Shown: positions 45,689 through 55,163, counted from the first letter of the stretch. The stretch is DNA of 64,000 nt from Paracoccus limosus (GCF_009711185.1 NZ_WMIF01000021.1:1-64000), one strand, 5' to 3'. The notes: a model not told the origin generated them from the letters alone. Made by a program: numbers and translations.

Positions 45689-46660
45689 TTAGCTGCGCGG
45701 GTCGAGCAGGGTGTAGGGATCGGGAAAGCGGTTGAGGTAGCGGATCATCGGTCCGGCGGCGCGCCATTGCCGGAACAGGGCGGCGCGCAGGGCGCCGGGC
45801 TCGGGCCAGTGCCGGCGGCCGGATTGCGCGACCTGCGGGGTTGCGGGGAAATGCTGGGCCAGCACCCGGCCGAAGGCGTCGCGCATCCGCATCGGCACCA
45901 CGCCCTGCGCGCTGTCGAGCCAGGGTTTGCGGGTGCCGATGAAATGGATCAGGCAGGGATCGGCCATGCTGGTCAGATGCGCCGAGGCGGTGGTGAACTG
46001 CCAGTTCCAAAGCGGGCTGATCTCGGCCCAGTCGCCTTTCAGGATGCCGTTCATCAGCGCCTGATCTCGGCCGAGGCCGGCGAGGTGGCTTCGGGCGAAA
46101 TCGGCGGCGCGGGCGGGCAGGTTCTGGGCGGCGAAGGCCTGGGTGTCGATCATCACCACGCCGGCGTTGAAATAGGGATGCGCGGGCTCGCCCAGTTTCT
46201 GGAACTCGCGCGTCTTGCGACCGGGGGTGCGCCATTGCCGGTTGTCGCGCACCGCCGCCACCGCGCGGCCCAGCATGTCGGCATTGAGCAGCCGGGCGGG
46301 GTCGCCGCGCTCATAGAGGATATCGGCGTCGATCACGAGGATGCGCCGGTAATGGCCAAGGAGCGCATGGCCGAGGAACAGCTCCATATAGGTCGCGAGC
46401 GAGCGGCGGGCGTCGAGCGGCAGCGCATCAAGCAGCGCGTCGTCGCGCGCCGCGACATGGCCGATCCCGGCGGCTGTCAGGACCGGGGGCAGGGCGACCG
46501 GCTCGGGGCCACCGATCAGCACGTCATGGGCATGGCCGGCGGCGGCCATGGCCAGCGCCGGCGTTGCCGCATAGGGCAGGTAATTGGCGTCGCAGGCGAC
46601 GATGACCGCCGTGGAATGGCGGGGCGCGAAACCCGGACTGAAGATCGGGGTCAGGGGCAT
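45689..46660 (-). CDS. Glycosyltransferase family 8 protein
   Basis: A 323-residue GT-A fold enzyme. GT8 marks are RRILVIDADILYERGDP (DxD metal site), YFNAGVVMIDTQAF, GRDQALMNGIL and HFIGTRKPW (C-terminal metal histidine). Retaining enzymes of this family make cell-surface glycans or glycogen primers. The start at 46660 has AGGA eight bases upstream; 46666 is an alternative. It is a single gene, not part of a polysaccharide cluster. Confidence 0.8.
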   Translation of the reverse strand: MPLTPIFSPGFAPRHSTAVIVACDANYLPYAATPALAMAAAGHAHDVLIGGPEPVALPPVLTAAGIGHVAARDDALLDALPLDARRSLATYMELFLGHALLGHYRRILVIDADILYERGDPARLLNADMLGRAVAAVRDNRQWRTPGRKTREFQKLGEPAHPYFNAGVVMIDTQAFAAQNLPARAADFARSHLAGLGRDQALMNGILKGDWAEISPLWNWQFTTASAHLTSMADPCLIHFIGTRKPWLDSAQGVVPMRMRDAFGRVLAQHFPATPQVAQSGRRHWPEPGALRAALFRQWRAAGPMIRYLNRFPDPYTLLDPRS

Positions 46661-46731
46661 GCGCATGGTCCTATGCAGCCGGCGGCTTGACCGGTTTAGG
46701 GGCTGCCGCAAGGCTTGTCCAACGCGGGCCT

Positions 46732-47292
46732 TCAGGTCTCGGATTGCTGCTGCGGCGCCGGTTCGCGCGGGGGGCGGCCAATGATGTCGCGCAGCGCGTC
46801 CAGCTCGATGAAATTGTCGGCCTGACGGCGCAATTCGTCGGCGATCATCGGCGGCTGGCTGCGCATGGTCGAGACCACCGAGACCCGCACCCCCTGACGT
46901 TGCAGCGATTCGACCAGCGGCCGGAAATCGCCGTCGCCCGAGAACAGCACCGCGTGATCCAGACGTGGCGCCAGCTCCAGGGCGTTCACCACCAGCTCGA
47001 CATCCATGTTGCCCTTGACCTTTCGGCGGCCCATGCTGTCGGTGTATTCGCGCGCCGGCTTGGTCACCATCGAATAGCCATTGTAATGCAGCCAGTCGAC
47101 CAGCGGCCGGATCGGCGAATAATCCTCGTTTTCCAGCAGCGCGGTGTAGTAATAGGCGCGGATCAGCTTGCCGCGGCGCTCGAACTCTTGCCGCAGCAAC
47201 TTGTAATCAATGTCAAACCCCAACGACTTTGCGGCTGCGTAGAGATTCGACCCGTCAATGAACAATGCCAGCCGGTCGTCCTTGTAAAACAC
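46732..47292 (-). CDS. NYN-domain (LabA/DUF88-like) putative ribonuclease
   Basis: A 186-residue single-domain PIN-like nuclease of the NYN family. Acidic site motifs are LALFIDGSNLYAAAKSLG, KGNMDVELVVNALELA and VLFSGDGDFRPLVESLQ. Relatives process RNA. The start is a GTG (47292) with GAGGG upstream. The C-terminal tail is proline/glutamine-rich. It is transcribed away from folK, the two starts being only 12 nt apart. Confidence 0.85.
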   Translation of the reverse strand: MFYKDDRLALFIDGSNLYAAAKSLGFDIDYKLLRQEFERRGKLIRAYYYTALLENEDYSPIRPLVDWLHYNGYSMVTKPAREYTDSMGRRKVKGNMDVELVVNALELAPRLDHAVLFSGDGDFRPLVESLQRQGVRVSVVSTMRSQPPMIADELRRQADNFIELDALRDIIGRPPREPAPQQQSET

Positions 47293-47304
47293 GATACCCT
47301 CGAT

Positions 47305-47898
47305 ATGAATGAGAACTCATTACTTGACGAGACGTTAGCCTTGGTTGCCCTCGGCGGAAACCTACCTAGTTCGTCAGGTCGGCCCGAGACTACCCTGCGC
47401 CGGGCAATCGGGCAATTGGCGGCCGAATCGGGGTTCGAGCTGCGCGCAGTCAGCCGATTCTGGCGCAGCCCTGCCTGGCCCTTGGGCAGCGGGCCCGATT
47501 ACGTGAATGCGGCGGTGGCACTGACCACCCGCCATTCCGCCGAAGCGGTGCTGGCGATCCTGCACCGGATCGAGGCAACCTTGGGCCGGTTGCGTGACGG
47601 CGGGCGCTGGCAGGCGCGGGGGATCGATCTGGACCTGATCGCATGGGGCGATGCGGTGCTGCCCGATGCCGGGTTTCAGGATGCCTGGCGCGCGCTGTCG
47701 CCGGACGAGCAGCAACGGATCGCGCCCGACCGGCTGGTGCTGCCGCATCCGCGCATGCAGGATCGCGGCTTCGTGCTGGCGCCTTTGGCCGAGATCGCGC
47801 CCGGCTGGCGGCATCCGCGGCTGGGGCTGAGCGTGGCGCAGATGCTGGCGGCCTTGCCAGCGCAGGCTTTGCAGGATATGACCACGCTGAACGCTTGA
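47305..47898 (+). CDS. folK: 2-amino-4-hydroxy-6-hydroxymethyldihydropteridine pyrophosphokinase
   Basis: Folate-pathway enzyme transferring pyrophosphate from ATP to the pterin alcohol. The 197-residue product has LVALGGNLPSSSG, the RFWRSPAWPLGSGPDYVNAAVAL substrate segment, RWQARGIDLDLIAWG (metal aspartates) and LPHPRMQDRGFVLAPLAEIAP. The ATG at 47305 has no Shine-Dalgarno and lies only 12 nt from the NYN start; an AATGAG-AA-CTCATT palindrome covers codons 2-6 (47308-47321). The start is therefore uncertain. Confidence 0.9.
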   Translation: MNENSLLDETLALVALGGNLPSSSGRPETTLRRAIGQLAAESGFELRAVSRFWRSPAWPLGSGPDYVNAAVALTTRHSAEAVLAILHRIEATLGRLRDGGRWQARGIDLDLIAWGDAVLPDAGFQDAWRALSPDEQQRIAPDRLVLPHPRMQDRGFVLAPLAEIAPGWRHPRLGLSVAQMLAALPAQALQDMTTLNA

Positions 47899-47924
47899 CA
47901 TTCGCAAGGCGAGGGCCGAAGTAT
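47895..47924 (+). promoter_or_regulatory. Predicted sigma-70 promoter for rpoZ
   Basis: A perfect -35 box TTGACA (47895-47900) and AAGTAT (47919-47924) are 18 bp apart, about 60 nt before the rpoZ ATG. The -35 overlaps the folK stop codon. The -10 box is weak. Confidence 0.5.
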
Positions 47925-47983
47925 CCGGCTTCGCCCTGCTTGCCGATTCCAAGCGAAACCCGATTCCAAGCCACAGGTGACCG

Positions 47984-48340
47984 ATGGCCCGCGTAACAGT
48001 CGAAGATTGCGTCGACAAGGTTCCGAACCGTTTCGATCTGGTGATGCTTGCTGCCCATCGCGCGCGCGAAATCGCTGCTGGTAGCCCGCTGACCGTCGAC
48101 CGCGACAATGATAAAAATCCGGTGGTCTCGCTGCGCGAGATCGCTGACGAAACCCAGCCCGTGGACGAGCTGCGCGAGCGCATGATCGAGGCGACCCAGA
48201 CCCAGATTGAGGTCGACGAGCCCGAAGAGGATGCGATGGCGCTGCTGCTGGGTGCCGAAATCGACCGGCCGAAGCCGGTGGACGAGGAATCCGAAGAGCG
48301 CATGCTGCGCATGATGCTGGAAGCGAACAGCCGCGGCTGA
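47984..48340 (+). CDS. rpoZ: RNA polymerase omega subunit
   Basis: The 118-residue subunit helps RNA polymerase assembly and in some bacteria binds ppGpp. It starts [20 protein letters not shown] and continues [19 protein letters not shown], the omega signature; the C-terminus is acidic. It lies 25 nt before the Rel/Spo gene, an arrangement known in many proteobacteria. Confidence 0.95.
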   Translation: MARVTVEDCVDKVPNRFDLVMLAAHRAREIAAGSPLTVDRDNDKNPVVSLREIADETQPVDELRERMIEATQTQIEVDEPEEDAMALLLGAEIDRPKPVDEESEERMLRMMLEANSRG

Positions 48341-48365
48341 GACTGATCGAGGTTTTCGACAACAA

Positions 48366-50483
48366 ATGATCGACGTCGAAGACCTCCTCGCGCTGGTTCG
48401 AAACTACAATCCGCGTACCAATGCCGACCTGATCCGCGACGCCTATGAATATGGGCGTCGCATGCATGAAGGGCAGTTCCGCCATTCGGGTGAGCCCTAT
48501 TTCACCCACCCCGTCGCTGTCGCCGCCATCCTGACCGAGATGCGGCTGGACGATGCCACGATCATCACCGCGCTGCTGCACGACACGATCGAGGACACCC
48601 GCTCGACCTGGGCCGAGGTGTCGCAGATGTTCGGACGCGAGGTGGCCGATCTGGTCGATGGCGTCACCAAGCTGACCAATCTGCAGTTGTCCGGCGCGCA
48701 TTCCAAGCAGGCCGAGAACTTCCGCAAGCTGTTCATGGCCATGTCGCGCGACCTGCGCGTCATTCTGGTCAAGCTGGCCGACCGGCTGCACAACATGCGC
48801 ACGATCAAGTCGATGCGGCCGGAAAAGCAGCTGCAAAAGGCGCGCGAGACCATGGATATCTATGCGCCGCTGGCAGGGCGCATGGGCATGCAATGGATGC
48901 GCGAAGAGCTTGAGGATTTGGCCTTCAAGGTCATCAATCCCGAGGCGCGCAACTCGATCATCCGCCGTTTTGTCAGCCTGCAACGCGAATCCGGCGATGT
49001 GATCCCCAAGATCACCGCCGATATCCGCGCCGAGCTGGAGCGCGAGGGCATTGAGGCCGACGTCTATGGCCGCGCGAAAAAGCCGTTCAGCATCTGGCGC
49101 AAGATGCAGGAAAAACAGCTGTCCTTCTCGCGGCTTTCGGACATCTACGGGTTCCGCATCATCACCCGGACCGAGGCCGACTGCTATCGCACGCTGGGCG
49201 TGATCCATCACCGCTGGCGCGCCGTGCCGGGCCGGTTCAAGGATTACATCAGCCAGCCCAAGGCCAACGGCTACCGCTCGATCCACACCACGGTTTCGGG
49301 CCGCGACGGCAAGCGGGTCGAGGTGCAGATCCGCACCCGCCAGATGCATGAGGTCGCCGAATCCGGCGTGGCCGCGCATTGGGCCTATCGCGACGGTGCG
49401 CGGACCGAGAACCCCTTTGCCGTCGATCCGGGCGAATGGATCGCGAGCCTGACCGAACGCTTCGGCGAAGAGGATCACGACGAATTCCTCGAGCATGTGA
49501 AGCTCGAGATGTATTCGGACCAGGTGTTCTGCTTCTCGCCCAAGGGCGATGTGATCCCGTTGCCGAAAGGCGCGACGCCGATCGATTTCGCCTATGCGAT
49601 CCACACCCGGCTGGGCAATTCCTGCGTCGGCGCAAAGGTGGACGGCATCCGGGTGCCGCTGTGGACCCGGCTGAAGAACGGGCAATCCGTGGACATCATC
49701 TCGGCCTCGGGGCAGCGGCCGCAGCCGACCTGGCTGGATATCGTGGTGACGGGCCGGGCAAAGGCCGCGATCCGGCGCAGCCTGCGGCAAGAGGACCGGA
49801 CCCGCTTCATCAAGCTGGGCTCGGAGCTGGCCCGCGTGGCCTTTGAGCATGTCGGCCGCAAGGTCAGCGACAAGGCCCTGCGCACGGCGGCCAAGACCAT
49901 GGCACTGCCCGATACCGACGAATTGCTGGCCCGCATCGGCAGCGCCGAGATCTCGGCGCATGAGGTGCTGTCGGCGCTGTATCCCGAACTTGCCGCCAAA
50001 CGCTCCGAGATCGACGCCAAGCGCGGCGTGGCGGGGCTCGAGGCGGATCAGGAATTCACCCGCGCGCCGTGCTGCAACCCGCTGCCGGGCGAACGCATCG
50101 TCGGCATCACCTATCGCGGCAAGGGCGTGGTGATCCATGCCATCGACTGCCCGGTTCTGGCCGAGTTCGAGGACAGCCCCGACCGTTGGGTCGACCTGCA
50201 TTGGCGCGAGGGCCAGCACCCCGCCGCCTATTCGACCGAACTGTCGCTGACCATCCGCAACGATGCTGGGGTGCTGGGGCGGATCTGTTCGCTGATCGGC
50301 GGGCAGGGGGCCAATATCTCGGATCTGGAATTCCTCGACCGCAAGCCGGATTTCTACCGGTTGCGCATCGAGGTCGAGCTGCGCGACCGTGAGCATCTGC
50401 ACGCGCTGCTGACGGCGCTGGATGCCGAACAGGACGTGGCGCAGGTCTCGCGCATCCGCGACCCGTTGGCGCATGTGGAATAG
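48366..50483 (+). CDS. Bifunctional (p)ppGpp synthetase/hydrolase (Rel/SpoT)
   Basis: Makes and degrades the stringent-response alarmone. The 705-residue product has an HD hydrolase domain (ALLHDTIEDT near residue 65), a synthetase domain with RFKDYISQPKANGYRSIHTT (RxKD-type loop, as in bifunctional enzymes rather than EFDD-type RelA), a TGS domain (SPKGDVIPLPKGATPIDFAY) and a C-terminal ACT domain. Both catalytic regions look intact. It is expected to be the only long Rel in this organism, but the window cannot show that. Confidence 0.95.
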   Translation: MIDVEDLLALVRNYNPRTNADLIRDAYEYGRRMHEGQFRHSGEPYFTHPVAVAAILTEMRLDDATIITALLHDTIEDTRSTWAEVSQMFGREVADLVDGVTKLTNLQLSGAHSKQAENFRKLFMAMSRDLRVILVKLADRLHNMRTIKSMRPEKQLQKARETMDIYAPLAGRMGMQWMREELEDLAFKVINPEARNSIIRRFVSLQRESGDVIPKITADIRAELEREGIEADVYGRAKKPFSIWRKMQEKQLSFSRLSDIYGFRIITRTEADCYRTLGVIHHRWRAVPGRFKDYISQPKANGYRSIHTTVSGRDGKRVEVQIRTRQMHEVAESGVAAHWAYRDGARTENPFAVDPGEWIASLTERFGEEDHDEFLEHVKLEMYSDQVFCFSPKGDVIPLPKGATPIDFAYAIHTRLGNSCVGAKVDGIRVPLWTRLKNGQSVDIISASGQRPQPTWLDIVVTGRAKAAIRRSLRQEDRTRFIKLGSELARVAFEHVGRKVSDKALRTAAKTMALPDTDELLARIGSAEISAHEVLSALYPELAAKRSEIDAKRGVAGLEADQEFTRAPCCNPLPGERIVGITYRGKGVVIHAIDCPVLAEFEDSPDRWVDLHWREGQHPAAYSTELSLTIRNDAGVLGRICSLIGGQGANISDLEFLDRKPDFYRLRIEVELRDREHLHALLTALDAEQDVAQVSRIRDPLAHVE

Positions 50484-50486
50484 CTG

Positions 50487-51794
50487 CTAGACCCCCAGCC
50501 GGTCGCGCAAGGCATACCAACTCATGCCGGCGACCAGCAGCGGCCAGCGCAGTGCCGCGCCGCCGGGAAACGGCGGCTGCGGCAGGGCGGCCATGGTGTC
50601 AAAGCCCTCGGACTGACCCGCCACCGCCTGCGCCATCAGCTTTCCGGCCAGCGTGGCCAGCGCCAAGCCATGGCCGGAATAGCCGCTGGCCGACAGGCAA
50701 TTCGGCGCCGGCCGGATGAAGCACGGCATCCGGTTCATGGTGATCGCCAGCGTGCCGCCCCAGGCATGGGTCAGCTTCACATCCGCCAGCCCCGGATAGA
50801 TCTGCAACAAGGGCTTGCGCACCTTGGCAAAGATATCGGCCGGAAAGCGATAGCTGACATTCTCGCCGCCGCCAAAGATCAGCCGGCCCTCAGGATCCAG
50901 CCGCCAGTAGTTCACCACGAACTTCGTGTCATGCACGCCGATGTCGCGGGCCAGCACTTCACGCGCGCGCGCGCCCAAGGGCTCGGTCGCGACGATGAAA
51001 TTGTTGATTGGCATGACCCGGGCCGCGACCTTCGGCTCCAGATCGCCCAGATAGCCGTTGCAGGCAAGGATCAGGTGATCACAAAGGACGGTGCCGCCGG
51101 CCGTCGTCACTCGCGTCTGGCCGGTGACATCGCCATGCCGGATGCCGGTGACCGCGCTGCGTTCATGGATCACCGCCCCCGCCGCATCGGCCAGCCGCGC
51201 CATGCCGATGGCCAGATTCAGCGGATGCAGATGGCCCGCGCCCATGTCCAGCTCGCCCGCGACATAGGCCTCCGAAGGGACGAGGGCGCGAAACCCATCG
51301 CGGTCCAGCGCCTCGATGGCGTGATAGCCGTAATCGCGGGCCAGCCTCTCGATCATGGCCCGCGCATGATCGAACTCGCTTGGCTTGCGAAAGGCATGGG
51401 CGATCCCGTCCGCCACCGGAACGCCCGCACGCGCGGCCAGCGCACGGGTCAGGGCCTTGGCTGCCTCGGCCATGTCCCACAGATGATGCGCCGCCTCGCG
51501 GCCCGCCATCCGCTCCAGCTCGTCCACCTCCAGCCGCTGGCCCGAGCCCAGCTGCCCGCCATTGCGCCCCGAGGCGCCAAAGCCGACGCGATGCGCTTCC
51601 AGCAGCACGACCCGACGCCCCGCCTCAGCCAGATGCAGCGCCGCCGACAGGCCGGTATAGCCGCCGCCGACCACGCAGACATCCGCCCGCACCTCGCCCC
51701 GCAAGGGGGCGAAATCTGCCAAGGCCGCGCGCGTCTGGGCATAGAGGCTGGGCGGATATTCCCCAAGCCGGTCATTGCAGAACAGCAGGTCCAT
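50487..51794 (-). CDS. puuB: FAD-dependent oxidoreductase, gamma-glutamylputrescine oxidase-like
   Basis: DAO-family flavoenzyme of 435 residues. FAD-binding motif VCVVGGGYTGLSAALHLAEA at residues ~39-58, then GFGASGRNGGQLGSGQ and a C-terminal SGYSGHGLALATLAGKL. In the Puu route it oxidises gamma-glutamylputrescine to the aldehyde. The assignment is strengthened by the upstream glutamine synthetase-like gene (51 nt) and amidotransferase. Specificity for putrescine rather than another amine is inference. Confidence 0.82.
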   Translation of the reverse strand: MDLLFCNDRLGEYPPSLYAQTRAALADFAPLRGEVRADVCVVGGGYTGLSAALHLAEAGRRVVLLEAHRVGFGASGRNGGQLGSGQRLEVDELERMAGREAAHHLWDMAEAAKALTRALAARAGVPVADGIAHAFRKPSEFDHARAMIERLARDYGYHAIEALDRDGFRALVPSEAYVAGELDMGAGHLHPLNLAIGMARLADAAGAVIHERSAVTGIRHGDVTGQTRVTTAGGTVLCDHLILACNGYLGDLEPKVAARVMPINNFIVATEPLGARAREVLARDIGVHDTKFVVNYWRLDPEGRLIFGGGENVSYRFPADIFAKVRKPLLQIYPGLADVKLTHAWGGTLAITMNRMPCFIRPAPNCLSASGYSGHGLALATLAGKLMAQAVAGQSEGFDTMAALPQPPFPGGAALRWPLLVAGMSWYALRDRLGV

Positions 51795-51795
51795 C

Positions 51796-51817
51796 CTTCA
51801 CCATTTTCCAAATACCC
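51796..51817 (-). repeat. Intergenic repeat, family B tail (minus strand copy)
   Basis: The reverse complement of the repeat at 38364, starting GGGTATTTGGAAAATGG on the minus strand. It lies in the 51-nt gap between the two Puu genes, so it is inside an apparent operon and directly abuts the oxidase start. All but the outer two bases of the 38364 copy match. Confidence 0.75.
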
Positions 51818-51845
51818 GGCCAAGCGTGGTCAGGGGCGCCGGAGC

Positions 51846-53204
51846 TCACACGTTCAACAGCAGGTGCTCGCGCTCCCACGGGCTGATGACCTGCAGGAAC
51901 TCCTTGTATTCATTGCGCTTGACCGCCTGATAGACGGCAAAGAACTCGGCGCCCAGCACCTCGCGCATCGGCGCGCTGTCGTCCATCAGGTCCAGCGCGT
52001 CGCCCAGATTATAGGGCAGCTCATCCTCGGACATATAGGCATCCCCCAGACATTCCGCGCGCGGATTTTCCTGCTCGCAAAGGCCAAGGTAGCCGCAGGC
52101 GAGACTGGCCGCGAGCCCCAGATAGGGGTTGCAATCCATTCCCGCCAGCCGGTTCTCCAGCCGCCGCGCCTCGGGGCCAGAGATCGGCACCCGCAGACCG
52201 GTGGTGCGGTTGTCGCGGCCCCACTCCAGATTGATCGGTGCCGCGAAATCAGGGACATAACGGCGATAGCTGTTCACATAGGGCGCCAGCAGCGCCACCG
52301 CCGCCGGCAGGTGCTTTTGCATCCCGGCGATGAAATGCAGGAATTCCGGCGTCTCGCGGCCCTGCGTGTCGGAAAAGATATTGCTGCCCGACTCGATGCC
52401 CACCACCGAATGGTGGATATGCATGGCGCTGCCCGGTTCGCCCTCGATCGGCTTGGCCATGAAGGTTGCGAAACAGTCGTGGCGCAACGCCGCCTCGCGG
52501 ATCAGCCGCTTGAAGAAAAAGATCTGGTCGGCCAGATGCACCGGATCGCCATGGTTCAGGTTGATCTCGACCTGACCGGCGCCGCCCTCTTGCAGGATGC
52601 CGTCGATCTCGAAGCCCTGCGCCTCGGCGAAATCATAGATGTCGTCGATGACCTTGCCGTATTCATCCACCGCCGACATGGAATAGGCCTGTTTCGCCGC
52701 CGCCCGCCGCCCGGTGCGGCCCATCGGCGGCATGATCGGCTGGTTCGGGTCGATATTGCGCGCGGTCAGAAAGAATTCCATCTCCGGCGCGACGATGGGC
52801 TGCCAGCCCTTTTGCCGGTAAAGCTCGACCACACGTTTCAGCACGTTGCGCGGTGCAATGGGCACCGGGTTGCCGGACTGGTCGCAAACGTCATGGATGA
52901 CCTGCAAGGTCACGTCGGCGGTCCATGGTGCCGCGGTCGCGGTCGAAAAATCCGGGGTCAGGATCATGTCCGGTTCGGTAAAGGCGCCGTTCGGGTTATC
53001 GGCCCAATCCCCGGTGATGGTCTGCAAAAAGATCGAGTTCGGCAGGTAGAACCGTTCCTGATGGTCGAACTTCGACGCGGGCATGGCCTTGCCGCGCGCG
53101 ACGCCGGCGATGTCGGCGACGATGCATTCGATTTCGTCCAGCCGGCGGCCCGAGACATAGTCCCGCGTCGCGCGCGGGGTTTCGTCGATCCAATGCGCTC
53201 TCAT
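51846..53204 (-). CDS. puuA: Glutamine synthetase-family ligase, gamma-glutamylputrescine synthetase-like
   Basis: A 452-residue ATP-dependent glutamate-amine ligase of the GS fold. Catalytic motifs: VAPEMEFFLTARN (metal glutamates), GAGQVEINLNHGDPV, AMHIHHSVVG (ATP/glutamate site) and NRTTGLRVPISGPEARRLEN. It lacks the adenylylation-site features of GlnA. The neighbours (oxidase downstream, class I amidotransferase upstream with a 4-nt overlap) point to polyamine degradation. Confidence 0.85.
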   Translation of the reverse strand: MRAHWIDETPRATRDYVSGRRLDEIECIVADIAGVARGKAMPASKFDHQERFYLPNSIFLQTITGDWADNPNGAFTEPDMILTPDFSTATAAPWTADVTLQVIHDVCDQSGNPVPIAPRNVLKRVVELYRQKGWQPIVAPEMEFFLTARNIDPNQPIMPPMGRTGRRAAAKQAYSMSAVDEYGKVIDDIYDFAEAQGFEIDGILQEGGAGQVEINLNHGDPVHLADQIFFFKRLIREAALRHDCFATFMAKPIEGEPGSAMHIHHSVVGIESGSNIFSDTQGRETPEFLHFIAGMQKHLPAAVALLAPYVNSYRRYVPDFAAPINLEWGRDNRTTGLRVPISGPEARRLENRLAGMDCNPYLGLAASLACGYLGLCEQENPRAECLGDAYMSEDELPYNLGDALDLMDDSAPMREVLGAEFFAVYQAVKRNEYKEFLQVISPWEREHLLLNV

Positions 53205-53899
53205 GCTGCACCTCGCGCCGCGGCGCGCGGCGCCTTCAGAAAGCGTTCGATCCGGTCGGCCAGCAGGGATGAGGGGCCAGAGCCCGACATGCGGGCCTGC
53301 GCGCGGGTGACCAGCTCGGCCGGGATGCTGCTGCTGCGGTGGTCGATCAGGCCGGCGATCATCGCATCGCCAAATTCCGGATGGCCCTGCACAGTCAGCG
53401 CACGGTCATCGTCATAGACCAGCGCCGCATTCTCGCAAAACCCGTTCGCGGCGATCGGCCGCGCGCCTTGCGGCCGTTCCACCACCTGATCCTGATGCCA
53501 GGCGTTCAGCGTCACCGGCTGGCCCTCGAAATCATAATCCTGCGCGCCGATGGCCCAGCCGCCGGCATATTTCTCGACCTTGCCACCCAGGGCCTGCGCG
53601 ATGATCTGATGGCCGAAGCAGATGCCGACCAGCGGCACATGTTCGCCGTAGGCGCGGCGGATGAACTCCTCGAGCGGCGGGATGAAGGCGTGATCTTCAT
53701 AGACGCCATGGCGCGAGCCGGTCAGCAGCCAGCCCTCGGCCTCATGCACCGAGGCGGGAAACTCCATCGCCTCGACATGATAGCTGGCAAAGTCGAAACC
53801 GCGCCCGGCCAGCAGGGTTTCGAACATGATGTCGTAATCGCCCAGTTCGCCGCGAAGAGTTTCGGGAGACTGACCGCATTTGAGAATGCCGATGCGCAT
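53201..53899 (-). CDS. Class I glutamine amidotransferase-like protein, possible Puu hydrolase
   Basis: A 232-residue single-domain class I amidotransferase. The nucleophile is C94 in VGICFGHQII and the catalytic His/Glu are in VQGHPEFG. In the E. coli Puu operon the hydrolase PuuD is a peptidase-C26 protein; this one looks more like a stand-alone GuaA-type domain. It could remove the gamma-glutamyl group from gamma-glutamyl-GABA or do another reaction. First gene of the operon. Confidence 0.78.
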   Translation of the reverse strand: MRIGILKCGQSPETLRGELGDYDIMFETLLAGRGFDFASYHVEAMEFPASVHEAEGWLLTGSRHGVYEDHAFIPPLEEFIRRAYGEHVPLVGICFGHQIIAQALGGKVEKYAGGWAIGAQDYDFEGQPVTLNAWHQDQVVERPQGARPIAANGFCENAALVYDDDRALTVQGHPEFGDAMIAGLIDHRSSSIPAELVTRAQARMSGSGPSSLLADRIERFLKAPRAAARGAA

Positions 53900-54035
53900 A
53901 TCTGGCCTGTTGATTGTTTGCCGCCAAGGTAGTGCCGGGCGCCGGACCGGGCAAGGGGCCTCGGCCGTTTGGGGGCTGGCCCCGCTGCCGGTCGCAGGCT
54001 AGGCTGGCGCGAAAAACAGCAGCAAAGGATGTGTC
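53900..54035. other. Divergent control region between the Puu operon and the aminotransferase
   Basis: A 136-bp gap lies between divergent genes, so both promoters must be here. AAAGGA precedes the aminotransferase ATG. I could not identify a convincing operator palindrome or a regulator gene nearby. Confidence 0.5.
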
Positions 54036-55163
54036 ATGCCCGGACTTCTCCCAGAGGTCGATCCCGATGGCCTGCAGGAATTCTCGGTGGTGTTCACCGA
54101 TCGCTCGCTTAACCACATGTCGCAGAAATTCCAGGCGGTGATGCGCGACATCTCGGCCGATCTGCGCGCGGTCTATCGGGCCGAGGCGGTGGCCTTGGTG
54201 CCCGGTGGCGGCACCTGCGCCATGGAGGCAGTTGCGCGGCAATTCGCCCGCGACGCCCACGCGCTGATCGTCAGGAACGGCTTTTTCAGCTTTCGCTGGA
54301 GCCAGATCCTTGATGCCGGCGGTTTTGCCGCCGAGACCACAGTGATGATGGCGCGGCCTGCGGGGAATGAGCCCAAGGCTGCCTTCGCGCCCGCCCCGGT
54401 CGATGAGGTGGTGGCGCGCATCCGCGAGGCGCGGCCCGATGTGGTCTTTGCCCCGCATGTCGAGACGGCGGCGGGGATGATCCTGCCCGACGACTATATC
54501 AAGGCCGTGGCCGATGCTGCGCATGAGGTCGGCGCGCTGATGGTGCTGGACTGCATCGCCTCGGGCGCGATCTGGGTCGATATGGCGGCAACCGGGGTGG
54601 ATGTGCTGATCTCGGCGCCGCAAAAGGGCTGGTCGGCCTCGCCCTCGGCTGGGATGGTGATGTTCTCGGCCCGGGCGCTGGCGCGGCTTGATGAGACCAC
54701 CTCGAACAGCTTCGCGCTGGACCTCAAGAAATGGCGCGCGATCATGAAGGCCTATGAGGACGGCGGCCACGCCTATCACGCCACCATGCCCACCGATGCC
54801 ATCGTCGGGCTGCATGCGGCGATGATGGAAACCAAGGCGCTGGGCTTTGACGAGGCCAAGGCGGCGCAATGGGCACTGGGCGAGGCAGTGCGGGCAGATC
54901 TGGCGCGGCGCGGGCTGCGCTCGGTCGCGGCCGAGGGCTTTGCCGCCCCGGGCGTCGTCGTCTGCTATACCGACGATCCCGAGGTGCAGAACGGCAAGAA
55001 ATTTGTGGCGCAAGGTTATCAGATCGCTGCCGGCGTGCCCTTGCTGGTCGGCGAGGGCGAGGGGTTCCGCAGCTTCCGCATCGGGCTTTTCGGGCTCGAC
55101 AAGCTGAAGGATGTGCAGGGCACGCTGGACCGGCTGCTGCCGGCCTTTGACGCGGCGCTGTAG
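54036..55163 (+). CDS. Class V PLP-dependent aminotransferase (alanine-glyoxylate/serine type)
   Basis: A 375-residue fold-type I enzyme. The PLP lysine is K197 in LISAPQKGWSASPSAG, preceded by ALMVLDCIASGAIWVDM with the ring-binding aspartate. The N-terminal ALVPGGGTCAMEAVARQF loop and C-terminal FRSFRIGLFGLDKL fit the alanine-glyoxylate/serine-pyruvate class. It is divergent from the Puu operon; a functional link (for example removing glyoxylate or using alanine) is speculation. Confidence 0.85.
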   Translation: MPGLLPEVDPDGLQEFSVVFTDRSLNHMSQKFQAVMRDISADLRAVYRAEAVALVPGGGTCAMEAVARQFARDAHALIVRNGFFSFRWSQILDAGGFAAETTVMMARPAGNEPKAAFAPAPVDEVVARIREARPDVVFAPHVETAAGMILPDDYIKAVADAAHEVGALMVLDCIASGAIWVDMAATGVDVLISAPQKGWSASPSAGMVMFSARALARLDETTSNSFALDLKKWRAIMKAYEDGGHAYHATMPTDAIVGLHAAMMETKALGFDEAKAAQWALGEAVRADLARRGLRSVAAEGFAAPGVVVCYTDDPEVQNGKKFVAQGYQIAAGVPLLVGEGEGFRSFRIGLFGLDKLKDVQGTLDRLLPAFDAAL

